Part shown: one piece after another, positions 1 to 12,144 of the stretch
How the letters are laid out: each line of letters opens with the position of its first letter
How positions within the stretch are numbered: the stretch's first letter is position 1
Assembly: GCA_000226015.1 (NCBI GenBank)
Contig: JH153466.1
Span: 6,770-46,943, forward strand
Direction of reading: 5' to 3'
DNA: 40,174 bases
DNA from: Mnemiopsis leidyi
Lineage: Eukaryota > Ctenophora > Tentaculata > Lobata > Bolinopsidae
Notes under the pieces: generated by a model
What the model saw: the letters and a program-made list of their open reading frames with translations, nothing else
Database searches by the model: none
Told to the model about the DNA's origin: nothing
Position numbers and translations under genes: made by a program

Positions 1-110
1 CGGACTCGGCGCTTCTCGCCGATTTTCGCAGCTTGCTCGCTTCGCTCGCAAGCTGACCCCCCCCATTTCAAAATCCTAGCTACGGCCTGAGAGAGAGAGA
101 GAGAGAGAAA
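1..110. repeat. Transposon-end-like palindrome followed by a GA microsatellite
   Basis: The first bases hold an inverted repeat (AGCTTGC ... GCAAGCT around a TCGCTTCGCTC core, about 30-54), then a C-tract, then a (GA)n run at about 89-108. The C-tract and inverted repeat look like the edge of a DNA-transposon or other dispersed repeat that starts outside the window. No coding potential is seen. Confidence 0.45.
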
Positions 111-199
111 AAGAGTAGGCGGGAAGGAAGAGAGGCAATATCATAGTAGACAGACAGATGGGAAAAGCCTTAATTTTTGGAACAAAATTATACATATAC

Positions 200-339
200 C
201 TGTCTTTTCTGTTGCTGTCTTTGTTGCTGAATTGCTCTCTGTTGCTCAAATTTTTTCTGACGCAGAATCTTAGAGTCATCATCCATTTGATTTCCTGTGT
301 CAATAACAGAACCTGGAGTTGCCCAGCTAGCTGACATCC
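200..339 (-). CDS. Internal exon of an unrecognised Q/R-rich protein (partial gene)
   Basis: This is an open 140-nt segment on the minus strand. It is bounded by a good acceptor (pyrimidine-rich ...CACTTTAG before it, ending at 340) and a donor AG|GTATATGT at 198-199. It encodes about 46 residues: a short S/A/T/G-rich stretch, an acidic MDDDSK stretch, then a highly polar Q/R/K-rich helix (KFEQQRAIQQQRQQQKRQ) of coiled-coil type. I do not recognise the family. The remaining exons are not identified; the 3' part of the gene would lie off the left edge. Splice sites plus biased composition make a real exon more likely than chance. Confidence 0.4.
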
Positions 340-779
340 CTAAAGTGAAAGTTAATATATTAACATTGATTAAGAGACAATTATAGTTATACTTTTGAGA
401 CAATAAATTAAAAAAATAGCATGATTCAGTTTGAAATAGCAGTTGACATCTCATCAATTACAGAGACCCACTGATGTGAGAGTGGCAGCTGCTATATCAA
501 ATAATAACAATAACAATGGAAAAGGAAAATAATCTTTTCGGCCTTTTGGGTGAAAGAGGGAGAGGTTCGAGGGGTTTGAGGGGTTGGAGGGTCTTAACAA
601 TCTTTGGTAAGAAAACACATGATTTTTTAGAGAGACACAACAATTTTTACTTATTGCCACTATCAATTTACAAAATATTTTCTAATTCTTTAATGACACA
701 TAAAGTTCAATTCAAATTATGGATAATAGTAATAAAGTTAGGTTATCAATCATTAAGCTTTCAATTATGCATTGGGTCC

Positions 780-1308
780 TAGAGTGGGCTTCACTGCAGG
801 GACAGTCTGTCCTGATCATTGAATGGATGGATGTGTGTTCTGTGAGGTCTAGATGAATCTTGAGGGTAGAGATTTGAAGATGTAAAAGTGCACCCAGGCA
901 ATTTCGCATCCAGTTGAGAGGGAGTGGTAGGAAGGGGTGTTTTGTCTAGGGCATGGTCGTAAGCATTTTTGATTCTTTGGCTAGATTTGTGTTCCTTCAT
1001 GTGGTCAATTAAGGGACAGTAAGTTTTACCGTTAAGGGTTTGAGATCTAAGTCAGTGAAATTGAGTTGGGAGTGTAATGAGGGGGAGGAGTGGTCCTTAT
1101 CTTTGTGAGCACTGAGTAGATCACATAAGGTATTGAAGGAGGAGACTGTGACTTTGACGTTGTGTTGTTCAAGGATTTTCTTCAAGGGCTTGGAGAGGCA
1201 CAGATAGAAAGGAAGGGAGATGTTGAGGGAGAAGTCAGAGTTTGACTTGAGAAAAAGCATGTGTTGTTTCATTTGCAGCAGAAACAAAAAATTGATGAAG
1301 TGGGGCAA
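780..1308 (-). mobile_element. Decayed Penelope-like retroelement fragment (RT C-terminal end plus GIY-YIG-like part)
   Basis: On the minus strand, 1308-1009 reads through a segment with ISLPFYLCLSKPLKKILEQH followed by NVKV and, further on, TL..LL..HKDKD. This resembles the region after the reverse-transcriptase core of Penelope-like elements (PF..GLSE.L++IL.KH.I.V ... TL..LL...KD). Close downstream, in another frame, comes NGKTYCPLIDHMKEHK, then a segment ending near FNDQDRLSL. That fits a degenerate GIY-YIG endonuclease (NGKTY.G.T..H..EHK ... N.D.G.L). A frame change near 1000-1020 and the lack of an upstream RT core show it is dead. Family assignment is by motif memory only. Confidence 0.5.
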
Positions 1309-1309
1309 G

Positions 1310-1961
1310 TGGACATCTCACATTGAGACACGCCGCATGCACACCCTTATGTAGCGCTTATGAGTTGGTGGTATATTGGCATAAATATCTGCATTCTATG
1401 TTGGTTTTGGTCTCGGTTTTCTTCTCTGTTTTACCGAGCTAACTTCCCTTAATCAATCTTTCATTTCTAACAATGACGGTTTGTTGCTTAATTGGGGATT
1501 TGGATAACCAGTGTGGTTTGAATGGACTAGCTTAAGGTTTGAGGGCAGCCACCAACCAGCCGGTAAGTAGTGTTTGAATAGTATTTGCTATATTAACTTG
1601 GTATATGATTTTGTGATTTTTATCTTTTATGTGTTTTTGGTCTGGAAGATATTTATACTTTATATCTTCTTCAGGTTATTTTGTTTAGACGTCTTTCTGA
1701 TGTTTGTTCCCTGTTTACTGGAGATTTCTTTGTGTTAACAACAAACAAGTATTAATTGGTATTGGATAAGCACAGCACGCGCGCAGTATAGGAAAACCCA
1801 GATATAACATTCTACACTGACCTCCTATGCAGGAGGTAGAGAGTTCAATAAAAATAATGTGCTTATGGCAAAGACTTAAGGACCTTTGAATGGATAGGGA
1901 AACGGCAAAGAAATATGAATCAAAGTATTGTACCAAATGAAAGGCTCATGTTTCAGTAACA
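1310..1961. other. Intergenic stretch without recognisable genes
   Basis: I see no long open frame and no recognised RNA. A 20-codon open frame starts at 1473 (ATGACGGTTTGTTGCTTAAT...) and is followed by a donor-like GTAAGT near 1563. That could be a 5' exon of something, but nothing supports translation. Confidence 0.4.
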
Positions 1962-1989
1962 TTCGAAAGCTTATTTGTAAGCTTTCGAA
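1962..1989. repeat. Perfect 12-bp-arm hairpin
   Basis: TTCGAAAGCTTA (1962-1973) and its exact reverse complement TAAGCTTTCGAA (1978-1989) flank a 4-nt loop (TTTG). It is a perfect inverted repeat in non-coding DNA. It is not near a gene end that I can identify. Confidence 0.8.
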
Positions 1990-2682
1990 CATACACTGTG
2001 TTCATGGTCACGCTGAAAACATTATAATATCTACCACCAAGGGATCATTAAAGTCTACACCGCACACAAAAACGTTGCAATTCAATTAAATTATCAACAC
2101 ACTGCAAACAATTATCACTCGGAATCAAAAGGACCTTTTTACTTCAAATATGTATACCCTATCTATTTTGTCAAAAACTGCGTATTCATTCTTTACGTTT
2201 GATCTTGTTTATGTCATTAATTTGAGCTAAACATAATGAATTGTCATGGTTTGGTGTTTATTTCGGTTCCCCGATCTCTCAGATGTACCCAAGCATGTAT
2301 TGGAGATACTATAGGGTGGGAGAAAATGAATAATGTTCTCATCCTTCAGCAGCCTTCACTCTTCCAGTTTGGGCCAGGGGATTCTGAAATTGGCTCACTC
2401 GCAAAATTGTGACTAAGAGCTAAATTTGCATTTGAATTATATGAAATCAGAAATTCCATTAACTAAGTTACATAGTAGCCGAGTAGAATTTAATTTTACT
2501 TAGATTTTTTGTGAACCGGCGATGACACATGAAGCTCATATTTTCTTGACGCGATCGAATGTCCGCTTTTGCGAATTTCCCTCGCGCCGTCGATGAACGG
2601 ATAAATAATATGTTCATATATGTTGTGTTGTTGACGAGATGATATCCGTCTAACGTTCTTACGAGATCAGCTATAAGCTTGT
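1990..2682. other. Intergenic stretch without recognisable genes
   Basis: The DNA is AT-rich with no convincing open frame. The minus-strand open frame at 2468-2830 comes from the dispersed repeat described next and is not treated as a gene. Confidence 0.4.
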
Positions 2683-2770
2683 ACGGCAGCGCGCACCCTC
2701 CTGTCATTTTATTCCCTCTATTCGCTTCGAATGAGGGTCGCTTCGAATGAGGGTCGGACGAAGTCAGACA
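2683..2770 (-). repeat. Dispersed repeat, copy 1 (matches 26637-26712 on the other strand)
   Basis: Read on the minus strand, this segment matches the plus strand at 26637-26712 over about 75-90 bases. Shared blocks include GTCTGACTT.GTCCGACCCT, CATTCGAAGCGAAT and GGAGGGTGCGCGCTGCCGTAC. This copy carries a 16-bp tandem duplication, CTTCGAATGAGGGTCG at 2725-2740 and 2741-2756, which the other copy lacks. The similarity fades on both sides. It is a short interspersed repeat of unknown class. Confidence 0.75.
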
Positions 2771-2940
2771 ACTATAAGCTAGCTGCAAGCCGCGCTTGAG
2801 TCGGGTAATGTACATGTAACACCTCGACAAAAGGTGTCAGATGTTGCAGTTTGAAACTCACCTAATTTGTCTTTGCATTTAATCAAAGCTAAGCAACTTG
2901 AATTATAATAAAGTTTTGATATTTTTTCATCTCTATTTTA

Positions 2941-3149
2941 TAGATATAGCACTTTCTTCTTTTGAATAATAAACATGTCGGTAGGTAATTTGGTTATTTC
3001 GCGTGAGCAGTGTCGACTTTGTAAACAAGGAAGGTGAGGTGTTAAAAGGTAAAGGTTTTACAGGTGGATTTAAGTCTTATTTCGAATCAAAGCTTTTCAT
3101 TAAAGTATTCGTCAGGATTCTCTTCCTTGTTTACAAAATAGATATAGCA
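2941..3149. mobile_element. Small insertion with terminal 11-bp direct repeats and an internal 16-bp inverted repeat
   Basis: TAGATATAGCA occurs at 2941-2951 and again at 3139-3149. Inside, TTTGTAAACAAGGAAG (3018-3033) is the exact reverse complement of CTTCCTTGTTTACAAA (3122-3137). The direct repeats look like a target-site duplication around about 187 bp. The inverted repeat would give a stem with a loop of about 88 nt. It has no coding capacity, so a MITE-like or retrogene-like insertion is inferred. Confidence 0.45.
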
Positions 3150-4980
3150 TAAATTTGAGATTGGTTTTTGACTTATTGTCGAAGTGTTACCCGACTTGCG
3201 CCGCGCGCGGCTTATCTCGTCAATGATTTTAAAATCTCGTCAGTGATCTTGTCAATTCAATTTTAAAATATGTGTTGAATTGTAGATAATCCTATTGAGA
3301 GTGGCGATCTTAATTTTATCTTTAAGATATCTGAGCAGCATAAGGCTAAACCGCGCATGTGTATTTACAGCGCACCATGCGCGGCTTTTAACTTTCTACG
3401 TTTCTCGCCGACTGAGGTCCCCAGGCAGACGTGTATGTATGCCTACCCCAAAATGAAAACTCGGACATTGTTTTCTGGTGGATAGGTTTGCTCGCCGTGC
3501 GCGCTCCATGCCGGGTCAGCCCGTGTCCCATTTTTTATCTAGCAGGGAGATTGAAATATCGATGATCTGATTTATGATAAATGCTGTTAATAAAAATTTT
3601 GTGTTTTCCTGAATATTGTTTAAGGGTGAAATGAACTTTTTTTGGATTATGTGTTATGTTATGGAATAATTTAATTTATTATTAAATGAAGCACCATAGA
3701 GTACGGCATTTTTTGGAGGTGTCTCAAATTTCCAACCCCAATTTTCTAAATGTAATACTTCAAACTTTGTTTTTATGGATATCAATCTGGGTGTAATGAA
3801 CAATTTGATTGTATTTCACCACCGACAACTAAAGCAGGGCCAGTATTTTTATCAAATTCTCATTACTGACGGATCAAAGCATGTATGGACCCAATCGGTG
3901 CGGATTGAATTTTAATGAATTCTTCGACAAAAACGAGTAGTTCTGACCCAATCTCCATACGACATTGGTGCAAATAAAGTTCTTTTCACCGTTTAATGCA
4001 GCAAGCGGCACTTAGCTTGGCACACTGATCATAGCGCATAGTATTATAGTTAGATAAGGCTTAAATTTGGCATCGTTCACTGTTGCTTGCTCTCTGCTTT
4101 CAAACTTAGTGTATCTGGTTCCGACATTTCTACGACAGTGTTTAGTGACTTAAAGTAAGGGAATTCAATCCGATCTTCAGTTCCCCAATTATGAAACCAA
4201 AGTTTACGAAACGTGAGTGTTATTCATCCCCTCAGTACTTGCCAATTCTTTTGAACAAATTGGCCCAGTTGCAGTTTAAAACGGTTATAGTATGCCGTAT
4301 GGGAGAAATATTATACTGCCACAGTTATTGGGGACAGGGCACACATAGCCCTCGTTTTCTTGCACTGCCTTCAAGTGGGTAATTGTGCACGCTTTGAGCA
4401 GGGCAAGTGCATGCCCATTGGGAACACTCACAATTTTACTCTTGAACTTTGGTTATACAATTACTGAGCTTAGTGCTGTTGTCTCAGATTCTTGTAAATC
4501 TATTGCACAATGCTTACTATACTGAATCTTTTGCACATTCTTGTAAACGAGAGTGGCTACCTTGTGTCAGCTGCTCTTGCTTCCAGGAATGCTTATTGCT
4601 TCCTGATGGGCAAGTATAAGTTTGTTTGATTGCAGTGTTGCCAACGAAAGTGTAAACTCAACCAACAAGATAGTGGCATAACGTTGTAGCTGCAGCCAAT
4701 ATGGCGCCCCTCGGCGTCCCCAAGAAGCGCCCCTGGTATAAGGGCTTTCTGAAACGCAAAATATTGCCGAAAAATTTAAATTAATGGTAAAATTATTTAA
4801 CCAAACACGTGATTTTGCTAGTCGCGCAGTTAATCTTGCAAAATTTTCCCATATTTTTATGCTACACTTCGTGCTGCGTGTGTCTGCTGCTACATTGCAT
4901 TTGGAGTGTACTGCAGGCTCATACCCTCAATAAAAGTTTTTTCTACAGAACTGTATAAAATTTGAATAGTATACCAGTCA
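3150..4980. other. Long intergenic stretch, no supported gene
   Basis: This is AT-rich DNA with scattered CpG-rich words (GCGCGCGG near 3203, CCATGCGCGGC near 3376). A 27-codon open frame starts at 4699, in a locally GC-rich patch where CAATATGGCGCC resembles a YY1-type initiator element; there is no further support for it. The rest shows nothing I can name. Confidence 0.4.
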
Positions 4981-5010
4981 GTGTCAGGCAGATAAACAGT
5001 ATCTCCCTGT

Positions 5011-6159
5011 TCAAATCAGCAATGATGAATTACCTGACACTGTCTGGCCTGACTGAGCTGCTTTAAAATTTTGGCTTTTGGCTTGATGCTGGTCTGACTT
5101 GTTGCAAGCTTCACAGATGGTACCCATCCAGGATAGCAGTTTATGTATCCTCAGTTGATACATGTGGTATTGAGCCTCGAGGAGAGCATGTTCACAACTG
5201 TGTCCTGCTCGAAAACCATACTGTGAGTCTACTAAGATTTTTTCAGATTTTAGATGGCCCAGTAGTCGCGTTTGCATTGTCTTCTCATATATTTTTGAGA
5301 AGCAAGACAGCAGTGATATCGGGCGATAATTTGAAACCTCTGCACGTGATCCACTTTTGTGCAGAGGAATAACTTTAGCGATCTTTAATCTATGGGGAAA
5401 TATTCCTTGTTGAAGAGAAGATGATACTATACAGCTGATAATTGGCCCGAGTATATTACTAACTTTCTTGAGAGGAATAACACTCATATCAGAGGTCGAT
5501 TTGTTTTTCAAACCCTTTACTATTTCAATTATTTCATACGGAGATGAGTCCTCGAGTTGCATGCTCTGCCGACATCTGCTATCAGTAGTCTCGGTTCTTG
5601 TAACTTGGTCGGCAGAGCGTGCAAGACCATTTTCTTGCTTTAGATTCTCAGCAACATTGCAAAAATAATCATTAAAGATATTTGCAATCTGCTGAGAGTC
5701 TGTAACTTCGCTTTCTCCAAAATTCAATTTTTTAATATTCGCCTTAGCGTTTTTAGTCCTGTTGAGTATGCTGTTTACCATCTTCCATTGCATCTTGCAG
5801 TCACCTGAATATTTTTTGAGGAATTTTACGTAGTATTCGCGTTTTGCTTTATCTACATGTTTTTCTGTGAATGCCTTCATTCGTTTATATTTTTCGTCAT
5901 TTTCGGTTGTCGGCCTTTTAACAAATTTATGGTAAAGTTTATTTTTACGGTCGCAAGCGCATTGTAGCCAATCCATCATCCAGGGTTTAGTATTTTTTCT
6001 ACTCCCGGGCTTCTTGTTTTTGGATTGAGCCTTAGGAAAATTCTTCTGGTAGATTTCTGAATACTTATTCTCAAATGCGTTAAATTTGTCGTCGGCGGTT
6101 TCGTGTGCATTTATGAAATTCCAGTCAGTGGCAGACTGAGAAGGCTCATGCCTTACATA
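5011..6159 (-). mobile_element. 5'-region fragment of a non-LTR retrotransposon ORF2 (reverse transcriptase, truncated)
   Basis: One minus-strand frame is open from 6159 down to 5011. It starts in the linker between endonuclease and RT (motifs NKYSEIYQKNFP, KPWMMDWL, KRPTTENDEKYK, DKAKREYY). It continues into RT blocks (VIPLHKSGSRAEVSNYRPIS, LLSCFSKIYEK, DSQYGFRAGHSCEHALLEA). This is the layout of Jockey/CR1-like LINEs. It stops before the catalytic YADD box; the last 45 or so residues no longer look like RT, so the element is 3'-truncated or rearranged and inactive. The endonuclease part upstream of 6159 is not recognisable. It lies in intergenic DNA upstream of the first plus-strand gene. 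Confidence 0.85.
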
Positions 6160-6309
6160 TTAATGAAAACATTGTCGTTGTTAACACTGAACATGTGCAG
6201 CTTGAGTCGACATTTGATGTCTTGGATCTCCACTAGCCATGTGCTTTTTGATGACTGCCATGTATTCTGTCTTCCCCTTTTCCACTTTTTCCCCTTAGCT
6301 TCTTAAACT

Positions 6310-6781
6310 CAGCTCTAGTTGGATTTACTAAATTGTTTGAGTACAGTACATATTGGTTATTGAAATTTGACAAATGTAGTGTGTGTTATACTTTTATATA
6401 TTATTATTACTGATTTATTATTAATGGTTGAATTTCTTTGATATAGGACGGCCCAACGTCAATATGGTTTCGTCACCGTGTGTTGGGTATAGCCAAAATG
6501 GTCATACATGATCATTGAACATATGCTTCGTTCTTTCCTCAACATGTTGAACCTGTCTTACATCTATACTCGTTTGAGTGAGCTTCTTTGTCTTGAACTA
6601 ATTATCTGTAACTTGTGATGATCTAAACTATTTGAATTTTGGAATAAAAAAAGGCAACTGTAGCTATGCTATTAAACTGATATATTTTATATTTTGATCG
6701 CTGTCGAAATAAAAATTATTGTTTCATTAAAAAAGAATGACAATGAAGTGATGGGCATGTTATCATGAACAAATGTGTTGA
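6310..6781 (+). other. Upstream region of the 6782 gene
   Basis: AT-rich sequence with no open frame. An in-frame TGA (6779-6781) directly precedes the chosen ATG at 6782, which fixes the 5' limit of that coding exon unless an upstream exon splices in. I see no TATA box or other clear promoter element. Confidence 0.35.
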
Positions 6782-8924
6782 ATGAGTACAGTCACGAAAG
6801 TGTTGAATTCAAAGCCAACAAAACTTGTATTTAGTAACTACTCTTGGACTGGAAAGAGCCCATTTGAGGTTTGCAGAATTCTAAACTGTGATCAACAAGA
6901 CAGCAATGAATTTGTTATTGCAGGTAATTATCTTTATTTGTATTTGAGGGATGGGATTCACTGGTACTTCAACACACTAGACAGTAACAATCCTTATTGT
7001 ATCTTTTCAAGGAGTATAAAATTTGTTGTATAATTGGACAGTTACACTTTCATTGTGTCGTTCGCGAAGGCAATGAAACGAGCTAAACGAGCTCAAATTA
7101 TTTGTATAATAGTAGAGTTGAAAGTATTGTATAATTCTTTTACAATTATCTTTCAGAACATATTCTTGTATGGATTACAAATAAGGATGGGCATCTTCTT
7201 GATAACAAAAATTACTCCACTACGGGGCAGTTTATTAGACCCTGCTCAAGCCATCACAACAAAGAGTATGCAAATGAGGTACTGTTGTATACTGATGAAA
7301 TATGTATTAAAAGGGGGGGGGGCAACTCAAAAACTCAATTGGGACCCTGAATTTCCCAAAATAGGTATAGAGACTTTTGGAGTTTTTTTTTATTAAATTG
7401 TCCAAAATTAATCAAAAAACCATATAATGTGGCACTTTGTGGTGATCACATAGTACCATGCAATGAATTTTAAAATTTTTCTGTGTTATGTAACTGAAAG
7501 AGTCTAAAATAATTCTAAATTCTATATCCAAAAAAACTCAAAATCCCCCTAAAATTGAGTTTTTTAGAGTTATAATTCAACTTTCCCAAATTGATCGAAA
7601 AACCATTTGGAAATCAATCTAAGATGCATTTAATGGTAAACACCTATTAGATCTAAAGATATTACTTTATAATTCAACTGAAAAGGTTCAAAATAAGTCA
7701 AAATTCTATATCTAAAAAACTCGATAGGGACCCTAAATTTCCCAAAATTGATATAATAGAGTTTTTTTGATTTTTTTAGAGTTGCCCCCCCCCATTAAAG
7801 TTGCGATAGTCTTCACTCTATTAACAACAATCACATATTTTAGTTCTAAAATATAGTTTCAATGGCCTATTGCTACACATAATGCCATATTAGAGCATTT
7901 AATCAACCTACAAATTGATTACCAAATACTTGCATACTTAAGAATCAAAAGACTTGATTATTAAAATTTCACCTCAGGTGATAAAATGCTTGCGACCTGA
8001 GGGACTATCTCTATTCTATAATTACTTTGTCATGATGCCTTGGCTGAACAAGCTGGGTATTAGATATCAAGAACTAGAAAACCAGGATTATGATGGTTTC
8101 TCTAGTGACGAGGAGTTGACAGAGAGTGCCCTTTTTCTAAATGTCAGAAAGGTAAGTTCCTGGTAATTCATCTGTGGATAAAGATGCTTTTAAATAAAGG
8201 CCAATTATAAAATCTTAATATGTCCACAAAATCGCTTTATTTTCACTTTCGTTGCTAACCTGCATTTCAGGTGAAACAGAGAAGAGTTATAGGACACTCT
8301 TCCACCACCCTAATACCACCTGCTGTGTTAGACCTGGTTCCAGGAGAGTATGTAGTGGAGGAACCTTGTCTGTATTGCGATGATTACTCAGACAGTGGTT
8401 CAGATGATGAGGAACCTAGAGCTGTAAGTGTTATCGGTTAACAGTTAACAGTTCCTAAAACATTAATGAATAACACCTCGGCCTCTTTTACTGCACCTTT
8501 CATTTGGGGTCTGTAACTATTTTTGGGACCCAGTAGTAAGGTCTCTTTCTACTCTACTCGATTGATTACATTTTATACCAGTAAATTGTTACTTGTGTAC
8601 AGGCTAACTTAAAATTGCTAACCTCTTCAACTCTTACTGATTTCATTTCAGTTATCAACAGTAAAGATCAAGATAACAGTCGATCCAGAGAACACTTATC
8701 GACCGGTAATAATTACTGGGAAGTGTCACCCTATTGATGGCAGACAAGAGTTCTACCATCACACTGTGGAACACTGTGTCATTGACCCTTTACAGTCGGT
8801 TGAACACGACCAATTTGTCAGTTTGTACTGCACCAGCTACTCATGTCTTTCAGAACACTTCAGAGCACTTAAGAAACAATCTTCAACTGACGTGAAGTTA
8901 CTTATATTTTATTCTTTGGAATGA
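6782..8924 (+). CDS. Unrecognised 287-aa acidic protein, five exons
   Basis: Coding exons are 6782-6923, 7157-7278, 7978-8151, 8271-8423 and 8652-8924, all with GT-AG junctions. The phases match, giving 864 nt and 287 residues plus stop. The N-terminal third is mixed alpha/beta-looking (SNYSWTGKSPFEVCRILNCD, ILVWITNKDGHLLDN). The middle carries acidic serine clusters (DYDGFSSDEELTES; CDDYSDSGSDDEEPRA) typical of CK2-site linkers. The C-terminal 90 residues are beta-like with many Cys/His (KCHPIDGRQEFYHHTVEHC). There is no signal peptide or membrane segment. I do not recognise the family. Splice consistency makes the gene real; the start is fixed by an in-frame TGA just before it. Intron 2 hosts a G-tract MITE. 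Confidence 0.75.
7306..7799. mobile_element. Non-autonomous DNA transposon (MITE) with G-tract terminal inverted repeats
   Basis: The left end is a G-run followed by CAACTCAAAAA (7312-7332). The right end is its inverse, AGAGTTG followed by a C-run (ending at 7793). ATTAAA occurs immediately outside both ends (7306-7311 and 7794-7799) and is a candidate target duplication. Internally a motif of type AACTC.AT.GGGACCCT.AATTTCCC occurs twice, near 7331 and near 7717, with related pieces between. There is no coding capacity. It sits in intron 2 of the 6782-8924 gene. Confidence 0.7.
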
Positions 8925-9331
8925 GGAAGACTTCATCGGCTTATTTAGGAGTGATATTGTTCGAAATTATATGATGTGGATTGTATTTTGATTTAAGTAG
9001 GTAAATTTATTGAGTTAGGCATTTGATAAACTTGATTATTTTTCAATCTACTTTAAGATCCGTTTTTTCGGCAAATTTTTTGTGTACCATACTTGCCATA
9101 ATTTAAGTTATAGGATGTTTAGTTGAATCACAACAGCTGTGATTAATTCTTTAATTCGTACACTCCTCACATAATTACATTAATTATAATACATCCTCTT
9201 GATCTAATAATACAATTACATGCAATTAAAATACAGGTATTCGTCTACACTATTTGATTTTATCTCTGTCATTGTAGTTGTAGGCTCGCTATTGTCACAG
9301 TTCCGACATTGCCCCTACAATCATTACAGCC
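8925..9331 (+). promoter_or_regulatory. Short intergenic region before ETFA with an acceptor-like site
   Basis: About 400 bp separate the stop codon of the upstream gene from the ETFA start. At the end of a pyrimidine-containing run, TATTGTCACAG (AG at 9299-9300) looks like a 3' splice acceptor 31 bp before the ATG. Either ETFA has an upstream non-coding exon or the site receives a spliced leader. No core promoter motif is obvious. Confidence 0.35.
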
Positions 9332-11386
<2,055 letters not shown>

Positions 11387-11849
11387 AGGGAAGGTATAAT
11401 CTCGACTTCGCGGCTACCGAGCTACAGACCAAATTGTGTTAATTTAAGTTTTTGTTGGATGTTTTGTTTATACCGCATAACAGAGAAGTAGGATTTAAGA
11501 GATGATAAATTCCTCATTCAAAAAAATCTTTATAATGCATGATTTTTTGCGTGGCCCAATTTAACTTATTAACATGCTTCACCATACCTTTATGCTGTTT
11601 AAATTCATGAATAATCATGTGTGACCCCAGAGAATTAGAAACATTAAGTGAATTATACTTATGATAAATGATGTAAATGTTTTGTACGATTGTTTTTAAA
11701 ATTCGGTTCATCATTACTCTTGTGCTAGTCACTTAAACTCAGACTTCAATTCTACTGGTGTGCCAATTCTAGGTGTACCAATTCTAGGTGTGCCAATTTT
11801 AGTGTGAAATTCTAGTGACCAATGGGATAATTATTCTCGATAGTAGGTA
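11387..11849. other. ETFA 3' flank, no gene seen
   Basis: This should contain the ETFA 3' UTR. Near 11755-11800 a degenerate run of three short units (variants of GTGCCAATTCTAG) forms a local direct repeat. No open frame is supported on either strand. Confidence 0.4.
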
Positions 11850-12034
11850 CAGTAAAACCTCGATTTACCGTGCCTTTATTTATCGTGTCCCTCGATTTAC
11901 CGGTCCTTCTCCCTTTCCCCCGATATTTCTCAATACAGTAAAACCTCTATCCATACCTCTATTTACCGTGTCCCTCGATTAAGCGGGCATTTTCCCTTCC
12001 CCCGCGAGGCCCGGTAAATAGAGGTTTTACTGTA
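11848..12034. mobile_element. Tigger/pogo-like MITE with 21-bp terminal inverted repeats and TA flanks
   Basis: The left terminus CAGTAAAACCTCGATTTACCG (11850-) and the right terminus CGGTAAATAGAGGTTTTACTG (ending 12032) are inverted copies with one mismatch in about 21 positions. The element is flanked by TA on both sides (11848-11849, 12033-12034), the target site of Tc1/mariner/pogo transposons. CAGTA..ACCTC-type termini are known for Tigger/pogo elements. A second left-type terminus (CAGTAAAACCTCTAT) starts at 11936, also preceded by TA, so the copy is nested or internally duplicated. It has no coding capacity. Confidence 0.85.
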
Positions 12035-12144
12035 CTATCATCTAGCATGTTTTAAACTATCTCCTCAATTTCCTAAAGTCACTTCCCTCCAATTCGATTT
12101 CCAGTGAATAAGGGAACCAATGCGACGCTGTTTGCTGTAGAAAC

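Noticed and set aside
2468..2830. 120-codon minus-strand open frame
   Set aside because: Its centre is the dispersed repeat also found at 26.6 kb, and the encoded sequence has no domain character.
4699..4782. 27-codon basic open frame in a GC-rich patch
   Set aside because: Too short, with no conserved feature; it could be chance or a fossil exon.
7034..7396. 120-codon plus-strand open frame
   Set aside because: It covers intron 1, exon 2 in the wrong frame and the edge of the G-tract MITE; the spliced model explains the region.
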